Below, piece after piece: positions 42,678 to 50,834 of a stretch of DNA of 64,000 nucleotides (positions within the stretch are counted from its first letter, which is position 1; each line of letters begins with the position of its first letter). A program made the translations under genes and the position numbers. Under the pieces are notes generated by a model. The model had not been told where the DNA came from and made no database searches. It saw only the letters and a program-made list of their open reading frames with translations. The stretch lies in assembly GCA_008015155.1 (NCBI GenBank), contig SSFA01000039.1:1-64000 (forward strand), in the 5' to 3' direction. Origin of the DNA: Thiothrix sp. (GTDB taxonomy: Bacteria; Pseudomonadota; Gammaproteobacteria; Thiotrichales; Thiotrichaceae).

Positions 42678-43417
42678 GATGCCCAAGTCAGATAAGTCTC
42701 TTGTAATTGTTGGTAGCAGTCTAGGTATTTAGCTTCTGTGAGGCGTGGAACATCCAAAGGGGCTTGATCTTGAGCTGAGCGTAATTGCTTTTCAAAAAAT
42801 GAATGCTCATGAGCTTGATAGTCAAGCTGAAGCAGCTGACAAGCCTGTTGAAAGTTCTGGCTATAAATGGCTGGGGCTACGTCGAAGGATAAGATAGGAA
42901 AATGATGCTGTTCCCAAGTAGATAAAAGTTTTTCATTGTACTTATACCAGAGGGCTAAGCCATCTTCGATAGGAGTACCGTTGCGTTTATGTAAAGACTG
43001 TGCAACTGCTAGGGGGTGGCGAAAAGTACCAATCAACTGAGTGGTGTGTTTGTCTTTCAAGCCATCTAACCAAAAGTCTAAATTAATTAAAGTGCGCGGA
43101 TCTTTAAACCCCCAAGCCTGTTTAGCTTCTGTAGCTAAGCACTCAATAATTACCTCACGCTGTTGAGCTTGCTCAGTTGACCAGTGCACTGGATGATGTG
43201 GCGGATGATCCCAACTTCCCTGATTAGCTAACAATAAGCTTTCATTGAGCTGCATGATGCTTGGATTTTCGCGATTCCCTTTTTGATTATGTGGATTCCA
43301 TTCATAAACTTCACCCAAGTGTACGCCTTGCTGTTGTAGGCTCCCTGCGAGGCAACTGGTGCCGCTACGGTGCATACCTAGAATCAAAATACAGAATTTT
43401 TCTCGGTGAATTGGCAT
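42674..43417 (-). CDS. Sulfotransferase-family protein
   Basis: The 247-residue protein begins with the PAPS loop CILILGMHRSGTSCLAGSL and has FRHPLAVAQSLHKRNG as the second motif, very like the N-terminal domain of the 1400-residue fusion (AGMHRSGTSAL; PLEVAQSLKKRDG). It therefore belongs to the same subfamily and may act on a similar acceptor. It overlaps the GT2 gene by 4 bp and lies 4 bp after another sulfotransferase gene. Confidence 0.82.
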   Translation of the reverse strand: MPIHREKFCILILGMHRSGTSCLAGSLQQQGVHLGEVYEWNPHNQKGNRENPSIMQLNESLLLANQGSWDHPPHHPVHWSTEQAQQREVIIECLATEAKQAWGFKDPRTLINLDFWLDGLKDKHTTQLIGTFRHPLAVAQSLHKRNGTPIEDGLALWYKYNEKLLSTWEQHHFPILSFDVAPAIYSQNFQQACQLLQLDYQAHEHSFFEKQLRSAQDQAPLDVPRLTEAKYLDCYQQLQETYLTWAS

Positions 43418-43421
43418 AATT

Positions 43422-44132
43422 TTATTCGTGAATCCAATGGCTAAAGTCTTTATCTAAATAGCGGCTGAGTGATTGAATCTGTGGAGTATAAAGATGAATA
43501 AGCGCTTGTTTCAATGTGGGCCTGAGTTCATAGCCTTTACCCGCGAATACTTTGGAATCTAATAACATCCGCTTGAGTTGCTGATCCGTAAAATGCTTGA
43601 TACCCAAATGTTGGCAACATAAAGACAAGACTGTGCTCGGCTCGGATTTAATCAGATCGTAATCCAGTAACAGCAAATTTTGTTTAGGATAGACTGAAGT
43701 CCAGTTGCGTATGCAGGTTTCATAGTCACCACGTAAGCGTGAGCCTTTAGAGTAAAAGTGATCCAAGAACCATTGGTCGCTGGCTTCCTCAAGTTCCATT
43801 TGGGATTTGGTCAGAAACATACAAGCCGCTGACCAAGCACGCTGAATTGGATTACGTAGGCTATAAATCAGTCTTAGCTCAGGAAAATGCTGATAGATCA
43901 CTTGGATCGTTGTGATGGGAAGGCTAGCATAGGCAGGCGTGATTTCACCTTCATAGCAGTCGGTGTGCTGAAAGAAGTTTGAGTAAGCTTGCACGGGTGA
44001 AGTGGGAAATTGTTTATCCCAATAATGCAATTCTTTAGCGGCTGGCAAAATGAGTTGCGGGTGTTGGCTAAGCATCTCATGCAGCCAAGTGGTTCCTGCT
44101 TTTTGTGCGCCTATACCAAGGAAGTGCAACAT
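43422..44132 (-). CDS. Sulfotransferase, heparan-type (sulfotransferase_1-like)
   Basis: The ~236-residue protein begins MLHFLGIGAQKAGTTWLHEML, with the PAPS loop QKAGTTW and the second motif LIYSLRNPIQRAWSAA, which resembles N-deacetylase/N-sulfotransferase and bacterial heparan-type enzymes. I select the ATG at 44130-44132, with AGGA about eight bases upstream and the family N-terminus; the frame could extend 15 residues upstream. It is the first gene of a minus-strand sulfotransferase-sulfotransferase-GT2 unit, divergent from the GspJ-like gene. Confidence 0.84.
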   Translation of the reverse strand: MLHFLGIGAQKAGTTWLHEMLSQHPQLILPAAKELHYWDKQFPTSPVQAYSNFFQHTDCYEGEITPAYASLPITTIQVIYQHFPELRLIYSLRNPIQRAWSAACMFLTKSQMELEEASDQWFLDHFYSKGSRLRGDYETCIRNWTSVYPKQNLLLLDYDLIKSEPSTVLSLCCQHLGIKHFTDQQLKRMLLDSKVFAGKGYELRPTLKQALIHLYTPQIQSLSRYLDKDFSHWIHE

Positions 44133-44243
44133 GAAAAATTCCTGCGAATAATCGATAAGTTCTATAATATGCTGCATCCTAACCTGTGGCTGGTATTCGC
44201 GGCTATAGCTTAGTTCGTAAGTTACTGTATTGAGGCTAGTTTA

Positions 44244-44936
44244 GTGGCAAGTCACCTGCCTAGTGCTCGCAGCTTATCCCAAGGTTTTACTTTGGTGGAA
44301 TTGCTGGTTGCGCTCTTTGTATTTTCTTTAATTTCTGCCTTTGCCTATCGAGCGGTCAATACGCTGGTCAAAACAGGTGATGCAATCGAACTAGAAATGA
44401 CAGCTCTCACGCATACGCAAAGAGCTGTGCAAATCATCGAGCGCGACTTAAGGCAAAAAGCTGTGCAGGTAGTAGCTCAATTGGATGCTGAGCCTATCAA
44501 TTTAACTCCAGAAAACCAGCAGCTAGATCTAAGTTTAGTTGCCCATTCGCCAGCAGGTGCTAAACCAGTTTTGAAACATATCCGCTATCGTCTACAAGAT
44601 AAAATCTTGATGCGTGAGCTATGGAGAAATAATAAAGCGACTAGCGAGGAGCCTGATGAAGTAGTCGAACTCTTAAAAGATATCACTAAGGTCGAATTTA
44701 CTGCTTTAGATTCAGCGGGTGCTAGCACGAGTGATGCTTGGCCAGCTTATTTCCGGATAGTGCTAGAACAAGATAATTTAGGATACATTGAAAGAAGCCT
44801 GTATTTTGGCGTGAAAAAACCGGATTTAAATTTTAGCTCTCTTACTGAGGCAACTAACCCTCCCGGAGGTGGAGGTTCAGATGGCCCACCAAGTCCTCTT
44901 TGTGAAGGCCCTACTGATCAAAATTGTGATAAATAA
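44244..44936 (+). CDS. Orphan GspJ/PulJ-like minor pseudopilin
   Basis: The 230-residue prepilin has a leader ending SQG then FTLVELLVALFVFSLISAFAY, a class III signal for PilD. RAVNTLVKTGDAI and a RAVQIIERDLRQ segment are characteristic of type II secretion pseudopilin J. The C-terminal 25 residues are a Gly/Pro/Ser-rich tail with two Cys, unusual for GspJ. No other gsp gene is visible here. The start is a GTG. A repurposed tip subunit, or an outlying part of a split gsp locus, are both possible. Confidence 0.8.
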   Translation: MASHLPSARSLSQGFTLVELLVALFVFSLISAFAYRAVNTLVKTGDAIELEMTALTHTQRAVQIIERDLRQKAVQVVAQLDAEPINLTPENQQLDLSLVAHSPAGAKPVLKHIRYRLQDKILMRELWRNNKATSEEPDEVVELLKDITKVEFTALDSAGASTSDAWPAYFRIVLEQDNLGYIERSLYFGVKKPDLNFSSLTEATNPPGGGGSDGPPSPLCEGPTDQNCDK

Positions 44937-44945
44937 CAGCCATCT

Positions 44946-46805
44946 ATGATCAAACTCATTTACAAAGCAGCTAAGCCCTATCTTTACCCGAACTTAATTA
45001 ACAAGAGAGCAGTTCAAGCGACCTTGTTTGAAACCTATTTTTCAATGAAAACCTCGACGATTGCTCAGGAGATTAAAGCGGGTTGGTATATGTTAGAGCT
45101 AAAGGCTAAAGGCGAGTTTGCGACGGCTGAACTCAATTTGCATTTCTCCGAGCAGCAAAGTTTTCCAATAACATTGCGCGCGAAGCAGCTTATGAAGCGC
45201 ATTGTTTATTTGTCTAAACCTACCATCCAAATAGAGCTCGAATTTAAAGTTTTTGGCGAAGGTGACTTAACTCAATTGCGCTTGGTTCCAATCAAAGAAC
45301 AGTTCGCAGTGGATCGTATGCTGAAACGTCTAGCAGGTACTACGGAGAGTCAGGCTGACATTATCAGCAAAATCCAGCATAGAGCCGCTCTTAAGCAGCA
45401 GGAAACCCATCAAGTTTTGTTCGCAGCCTATAACCGACTATTTTCTAAACTTAGCGAGGCCGATTACAGCTACTGGCTCGAGGAAATTGAACTCGATCTA
45501 ATTGAAAAATTTGCGCATGCATATCCGACAGCACCTAGCGACTTAGACGGCTATCTGTGTATTCTTAATCCATCCTATAAGATGGATGAGTCTTCGCAAG
45601 AATTATTGATCAGGTTTTTAAGTCAGCACCCTGAAGCTGTGTTGGTGTATCCAGATGAGGATCAGTTAGATCGAGCAGGTAACCGTATCAAGCCTTGGTT
45701 CAAAACCGATTGGAATCATGATTTATTCTTAAATCAAGATTATATTTCCCAAGGCTTCGTTTGTAGGCGCAGTTGGTATGAGCAGCATCTAAGTATGTTC
45801 CAAAGTTTAGGCACTAGCCAAGCGCTGGCATTCTTATTACCGAGTTTGTCTAGACAGCAAATTCTGCACCTGCCGCTGGTTTTATTGCACAAGCTGTATG
45901 GGGGGCAAGCCTCACAGCTGATTGAACCGTTTTCTGCAACTCGTACAAATCGCTTCCAGCTACCAGAACCACAGCCTTTGGTCAGTCTGCTGATTCCGAC
46001 AAGGAATAAGTTAGATATTTTAAAGCCTTGTGTAGAGAGTATTTTAGAAAAAACCAGCTATAGAAACTTTGAGATCCTAATTTTAGATAACCAAAGCTCT
46101 GACCCTGAGATTTTAGAGTGGTTTCAAACGATTCAGTCACATGACCAAGTTAGAGTCTTAGCCTATGATCATCCGTTTAATTATTCGGCGATCAATAATT
46201 ATGGAGTAAAACAAGCTAAAGGCTCAGTGATTGGTTTGATCAATAATGACGTAGAGGTCATTTCCGAAAATTGGTTGAATGAGCTGCTGACCCATGCTTG
46301 TCGGCAAGAGATTGGCTGTGTGGGTGCCAAGCTTTATTATTCCAATGGCCAAATTCAACACGCGGGTGTGATTTTGGGTTTAGGCCATGTAGCTGGACAT
46401 GCACATCGTTTTGCTGAGCGTAATGCGGATGGCTATTTCGGCCGCCTAAAACTAGTTCAAAACTATTCAGCAGTGACAGCCGCTTGTCTAGTGGTGCGGC
46501 GCGAAATTTATGAGCAAGTGGGAGGGCTAAATGAGCAGGATTTAGCCGTGGCCTATAATGATGTTGATTTTTGCTTACGGGTTCAGGCAGCAGGGTATCG
46601 AAATTTGTGGACTCCCTATGCGGAGTTGTATCATCACGAGTCAGTGAGTCGTGGTGAGGACGATACACCCGAGAAAAAAGCCCGTTTTGACAAGGAGGTT
46701 GCTTATATGCGAGCAACTTGGGCCAAGGAACTCGAGAACGACCCTTACTACAATCCTAACTTATCTAGAGTGCGTGAAGACTTTTCTATACGCGATTTTT
46801 TCTAA
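44946..46805 (+). CDS. GT2 glycosyltransferase with N-terminal extension (paralogue 1)
   Basis: The 619-residue protein has an N-terminal beta-rich region of about 130 residues (to the LRLVPIKEQF segment), a middle region with VYPDEDQLDRAGNRIKPWFKTDWN (partly given: YPDEDQLDRAG) like O-antigen and rhamnan GTs, and a C-terminal GT-A domain. The latter has SLLIPTRNKLDIL, ILDNQSSDPE, GLINNDVEV (D-x-D-like) and YNDVDFCLRV. It ends with WTPYAELYHHESVSRG, shared with the gene at 47808. It starts 9 bp after the GspJ-like gene. Likely adds a sugar to the surface glycan. Confidence 0.82.
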   Translation: MIKLIYKAAKPYLYPNLINKRAVQATLFETYFSMKTSTIAQEIKAGWYMLELKAKGEFATAELNLHFSEQQSFPITLRAKQLMKRIVYLSKPTIQIELEFKVFGEGDLTQLRLVPIKEQFAVDRMLKRLAGTTESQADIISKIQHRAALKQQETHQVLFAAYNRLFSKLSEADYSYWLEEIELDLIEKFAHAYPTAPSDLDGYLCILNPSYKMDESSQELLIRFLSQHPEAVLVYPDEDQLDRAGNRIKPWFKTDWNHDLFLNQDYISQGFVCRRSWYEQHLSMFQSLGTSQALAFLLPSLSRQQILHLPLVLLHKLYGGQASQLIEPFSATRTNRFQLPEPQPLVSLLIPTRNKLDILKPCVESILEKTSYRNFEILILDNQSSDPEILEWFQTIQSHDQVRVLAYDHPFNYSAINNYGVKQAKGSVIGLINNDVEVISENWLNELLTHACRQEIGCVGAKLYYSNGQIQHAGVILGLGHVAGHAHRFAERNADGYFGRLKLVQNYSAVTAACLVVRREIYEQVGGLNEQDLAVAYNDVDFCLRVQAAGYRNLWTPYAELYHHESVSRGEDDTPEKKARFDKEVAYMRATWAKELENDPYYNPNLSRVREDFSIRDFF

Positions 46806-46840
46806 TTAAATCTTAACTATTTGCTTTGGAGTTCGATTTA

Positions 46841-47797
46841 GTGGCTCGCCTTCCAATCGAAAACGCTTATTTATTTGTGCATATTCCTAAAACAGCAGGT
46901 ACCAGCTTTCGAGATTCTTTAGCAGGAATCTTTGGAGAGGGTCTTTATTGTGATTATGGTGTTGATGAGCCGACCACCAGTGAAGTGGTGTTAGATTATA
47001 TTCATAAAAGAACTGCTTACCCTGAATTCGGCAGTTTTCTCGCTGAGCAGAAAAAAGCTATTTGTTTATCCGGGCATTATCCGATTAAAAAATACGGCCC
47101 CCTTTTTTCTATTCACAAAGTGATGATGTTTGTTCGTGACCCGATCCAACGAGTGATGTCACAATATGAGCATGTCTGTCGCTTAGACGGTGTAACAGAG
47201 TCTTTGGAGTCTTTTTGTTCAAAACCAGCCCACATGAATTTGCAGAGCAGAAATATAGGGCGCGTACCTTTCAGCTTAATTGGCTTTATAGGCCTACAAG
47301 AATTGTATAGTGAATCTTTACAGTTGCTTAAATCACAAATGGGGTTAGATATTCAAGAAGCCTTTTTAAATATCAACGAACAAAGAGCTAGTGTCAAGTA
47401 TCACCCTGAAGGTGAAGTATTAGATCTTTTAAAGAAAAATAATGAACAAGATTTAGTGCTGTACCAGAAAATCAAAGCTTTATTTATGCAGCGTTATGAG
47501 CTGCTTACCAAGGGCCAGCAGTATATTCATGGTGTTGTTAGTTCAATTAGTGATAATCGTGTGGTCGGCTGGGCGCTTGACCAAAACTCTGACGAACCAG
47601 TTGAGCTGACTATTATGGTTAATGGCCAAAAGCTAGGTGAGACTTTAGCGAATACTTATCGTCATAACTTACGAGAGTGGAATGTAAATAGGCAAGGCTA
47701 TGTAGGCTTTGAGTTTACAGTGAAGAATTTAGTCGCCGGTGATCACATAGAATGTCGAGTCAGTAAAACTGGCCAGTTATTGCCAATGACCAGCTAG
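46841..47797 (+). CDS. Sulfotransferase with C-terminal beta domain
   Basis: The ~318-residue protein has the PAPS loop VHIPKTAGTSFRDSL near residue 15 and a second motif MMFVRDPIQRVMSQYEH. The last ~90 residues form a separate beta-rich domain with VVGWALDQNSDEPVELTI and FEFTVKN, as found attached to glycan-active enzymes. I choose the GTG at 46841-46843 with GGAG nine bases upstream over a TTG five codons earlier. It lies between two paralogous GT2 genes on the same strand. Confidence 0.8.
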   Translation: MARLPIENAYLFVHIPKTAGTSFRDSLAGIFGEGLYCDYGVDEPTTSEVVLDYIHKRTAYPEFGSFLAEQKKAICLSGHYPIKKYGPLFSIHKVMMFVRDPIQRVMSQYEHVCRLDGVTESLESFCSKPAHMNLQSRNIGRVPFSLIGFIGLQELYSESLQLLKSQMGLDIQEAFLNINEQRASVKYHPEGEVLDLLKKNNEQDLVLYQKIKALFMQRYELLTKGQQYIHGVVSSISDNRVVGWALDQNSDEPVELTIMVNGQKLGETLANTYRHNLREWNVNRQGYVGFEFTVKNLVAGDHIECRVSKTGQLLPMTS

Positions 47798-47807
47798 AGA
47801 GCAAGTT

Positions 47808-49406
47808 TTGTTTTTGCAAAAAATTAGGCAGTTCATTGAGTATAGAAAGAAATTTAAACGCCTTAGCAAAGAGCTATTATTTAAAGTAGCTTGTAAGAAT
47901 CAAACTGCTAGACGTTTACAACTCGATCACTGGCTCTCACAAGCACGTAGTTTGAGTCTATTGACTAAACAACAACTGGTAGACTCTTTCTATGAGCTTG
48001 TGAATGCACAAGGGATCGACAATTCAGCTTATCAGTTATGGTTGATTTGTCAGCTGCCTCTGAATGCAAATAGTGATTATGATGAATCTTGCTTTTTAAC
48101 GCTAGGCAAAGATGTTCAGTTAATCTCTGGAGCATCTCAGTTAATAGCTCAAGCTTTCCACGAAAACCCACAGGTTTTACTGATCTACACTGATCATGAT
48201 GAGTTAGATGAGTATGGAAATAGAGTAAATCCTCATTTTAAACCCGATTGGAATATAGATTTATTCTATTCTATTAATTATCTAGGCGAGTCTATTTTTA
48301 TTCGTCAAGCTTGGTATCAGTCCTTAAAAATTGAACCTCAAGTATCTGTAGAGGATGTTTTATGGAAACTATTACCTAAGCTGCAATCTTCTCAAATTCT
48401 GCATCTCCCAGTTATTTGTTACTCTAGTTTGGGAGCTAAGCAAGCTCTAGAATCCTCAGAAACTAATCCATTGATTGCAAGTATTACTGGCGCAGAGATG
48501 GCAATAGGTCATTTGAAAGCGAGTAGGTATTTGCTATTTCCTTTACCTAAAGATTTACCCTTAATCTCCTTAATTATTCCAACTAAAGATCAACTTAAGT
48601 TATTGCAGGCTTGCGTGTACTCTATTTTAGAGAAAACATCTTATAGCAATTATGAAATTATTATTATTGATAATAACAGTCAACTATCTGAGACTTTAGC
48701 TTGGTTAGATTCAATTCGGGAGAGTTGTAATAAAGTAAGGGTATTAAAGTATGAGAAGAGTTTTAACTACTCAGCGATTAATAATTTCGCAGTCAACCAA
48801 GCTAAGGGAAGTATAGTTGGCTTGATTAATAATGATATCGAAGTTATTAATTCAAACTGGCTAACTGAAATGCTACGCCAAGCCTGCCGTCCAGAGATAG
48901 CTTGCGTGGGTGCGAAGCTATATTACCCTGATGGGCGTATTCAACATGCCGGGGTTATTCTAGGGAGTGGAGGGGGAAGTGGCCATGCGCATCGTTATTA
49001 TGCGGGCGATGCGGAGGGTTACATGGGGCGTTTAAACTTAGTACAAAACTTTAGCGCAGTGACGGGAGCTTGTTTACTGGTACGGAAAAGCTTGTATGAG
49101 GCAGTTGGTGGGCTGAATGAGGTAGATTTACCGATTGCTTGGAGTGATATCGATTTGTGTTTAAAGCTTAAGCAACGGGGCTACAGGAATCTGTGGACGC
49201 CTTATGCTGAGCTTTATCACCATGAATCCGTCAGCCGTGGTCGAGATCGAACTAAGCAGCAACGCAAACGCTACCTCGCTGAGAAAGCCTATATGCAGCG
49301 AACTTGGGGTGAGTGGATGTACCAAGACCCCTGTTACAATCCAAATTTGACGGTCATTGGCGAGGGTTTTTCTTTAGGGCTTCCTATTAAGTCGTGTAAA
49401 GATTAA
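47808..49406 (+). CDS. GT2 glycosyltransferase (paralogue 2)
   Basis: The 532-residue protein matches the 44946 gene in its middle and C-terminal parts: YTDHDELDEYGNRVNPHF, SLIIPTKDQLKLL, IIDNNSQLSE, GLINNDIEV, WSDIDLCLKL and WTPYAELYHHESVSRG. It lacks the ~90-residue N-terminal beta region. The start is a TTG after a weak ribosome-binding site and may be a few codons off. The two paralogues with a sulfotransferase between them suggest duplication of a GT gene and divergence of donor or acceptor choice. Confidence 0.82.
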   Translation: MFLQKIRQFIEYRKKFKRLSKELLFKVACKNQTARRLQLDHWLSQARSLSLLTKQQLVDSFYELVNAQGIDNSAYQLWLICQLPLNANSDYDESCFLTLGKDVQLISGASQLIAQAFHENPQVLLIYTDHDELDEYGNRVNPHFKPDWNIDLFYSINYLGESIFIRQAWYQSLKIEPQVSVEDVLWKLLPKLQSSQILHLPVICYSSLGAKQALESSETNPLIASITGAEMAIGHLKASRYLLFPLPKDLPLISLIIPTKDQLKLLQACVYSILEKTSYSNYEIIIIDNNSQLSETLAWLDSIRESCNKVRVLKYEKSFNYSAINNFAVNQAKGSIVGLINNDIEVINSNWLTEMLRQACRPEIACVGAKLYYPDGRIQHAGVILGSGGGSGHAHRYYAGDAEGYMGRLNLVQNFSAVTGACLLVRKSLYEAVGGLNEVDLPIAWSDIDLCLKLKQRGYRNLWTPYAELYHHESVSRGRDRTKQQRKRYLAEKAYMQRTWGEWMYQDPCYNPNLTVIGEGFSLGLPIKSCKD

Positions 49407-49412
49407 GCTTCT

Positions 49413-50678
49413 TTAGCTTTCATCCAAGGCTACTAAAATCTGCTCTAAGTGCTTTAAATGTGTTTCCCAGCGATCAGGTATATAGGCTGATTTTAGTTGA
49501 GGTTTAGCTTTTAAGGCGTCGAGAATAGCCGCTTTCCAAGCCATACTATCAATTGGGTTTAGATAAACGCAGTGATCTCTCCCACACTCTCTTAAAGCAC
49601 CTAAGTCAGAACAGATGGCTGGTGTATTTAAGGTAAGTGCTTCAGCTAAAGGCATGCCCCAGCCCTCAGCGAAACTTGGAAATAATAAAGCTTGAGCTTG
49701 TTGAGTTAAACTCAACATTTCTTGATCGTTCGCATCTGAAATTTCTAGCACGGTTTGTTTAAGTGCAGGTGAGGCATCGAGCAAGTGGAAAATATGCTCA
49801 GCTTTCCAGCCACGTTTGCCAATAATGACTAATTTAGGACAGCGTGTACCTAACTCGGCATATAGTTCTCGCCACAGATGCAGTAAGGATAAATGGTTTT
49901 TACGGGCTTCAATGGTGCCAATCGTAATAAAATAAGGTGAGTTGGCAAGTTGGGCAAAGCGTGCAGGTAAAGCTTGTTGAGGCTGCTGAGCAGCCTGTAC
50001 AAATGCCTCTTCGACACCAATCAATAAGACTTCTACTGGCGGCTGCGGTAGTTGATGTTGCTTACAATAGTCTAAGAATTTTTGCCGCGAGTCTTGTGAG
50101 TTTGCCAAGATTAAGCGCCCAGTGCTCGCCATGGTTTTGAGTCGGCGTTGATGCATTGTTAAGGCATTGGGATTATTAGTGTATTCAGGAAACTCAATCG
50201 GGATCAAATCATGCAGATAGTAGATCATATCAGCCTGAAACTGCTGCCTAATTTGTTCATGTAAATCAAGATGGTGTAAAGTGCCGTGCCCGCTATGAAT
50301 GTAAATCGGTGGTTTAGTTGAAGCTTTTAAAAGCGCTAGTAGTTTGGGGTCAATCAGCTGTTGGCGAACTTGGCGTAAGCGTAGAGCAGGCCAGTGACGT
50401 AAATAACTAGCTGTGGTGTTCAGCGGATGCTGAGTCTGTTTACTGCCCTTTAGCCAGCGCTGTTCTAAATTATTTATGAGCTTTTCTGCTTCTTTAAATG
50501 GCACTAAATAGCTAAGATTCTGGCGCTGACGGATAAAGTAGATAGATCTTTCCTGAGCCTGCTGCAACATAAACAAGGCGTAATGCAGGTCAACGCGATC
50601 GACTCCAGTCGGGCTAGGGCTAGGAAAGCGATCAATAAGTCTATGTAAATTATAAATAATTGGGCGAAAGTTTGCCAT
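49413..50678 (-). CDS. GT4-family glycosyltransferase
   Basis: The ~421-residue GT-B enzyme has an N-terminal domain with SPTGVDRVDLHYAL, DMIYYLHDLIPIEFPEY in the middle, and C-terminal FITIGTIEARKNHLSLL, VIIGKRGWKAE and the donor-binding FPSFAEGWGMPLAEAL motif. This pattern resembles mannosyl- and related transferases of polysaccharide loci. The ATG at 50676-50678 is preferred over a GTG four codons upstream; neither has a strong ribosome-binding site. It is the only minus-strand gene between the GT2 pair and kpsC. Confidence 0.87.
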   Translation of the reverse strand: MANFRPIIYNLHRLIDRFPSPSPTGVDRVDLHYALFMLQQAQERSIYFIRQRQNLSYLVPFKEAEKLINNLEQRWLKGSKQTQHPLNTTASYLRHWPALRLRQVRQQLIDPKLLALLKASTKPPIYIHSGHGTLHHLDLHEQIRQQFQADMIYYLHDLIPIEFPEYTNNPNALTMHQRRLKTMASTGRLILANSQDSRQKFLDYCKQHQLPQPPVEVLLIGVEEAFVQAAQQPQQALPARFAQLANSPYFITIGTIEARKNHLSLLHLWRELYAELGTRCPKLVIIGKRGWKAEHIFHLLDASPALKQTVLEISDANDQEMLSLTQQAQALLFPSFAEGWGMPLAEALTLNTPAICSDLGALRECGRDHCVYLNPIDSMAWKAAILDALKAKPQLKSAYIPDRWETHLKHLEQILVALDES

Positions 50679-50834
50679 TTGGGTAGTCACTAGGTTAAGC
50701 GGGCTGCAGTATATTAATAGATATTACTCAATCGAGAGTAATCAAATAGCTTGAGGATGGTAGGTCACTGTTGGACGATCGCTGCTTGTTGATAATAATG
50801 TTTTGCTCCTGTTGCGCTCGGTGAGTGCCTGCGG

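Noticed and set aside
44244..44936. Part of a local type II secretion operon
   Set aside because: No other gsp gene is found on either side.
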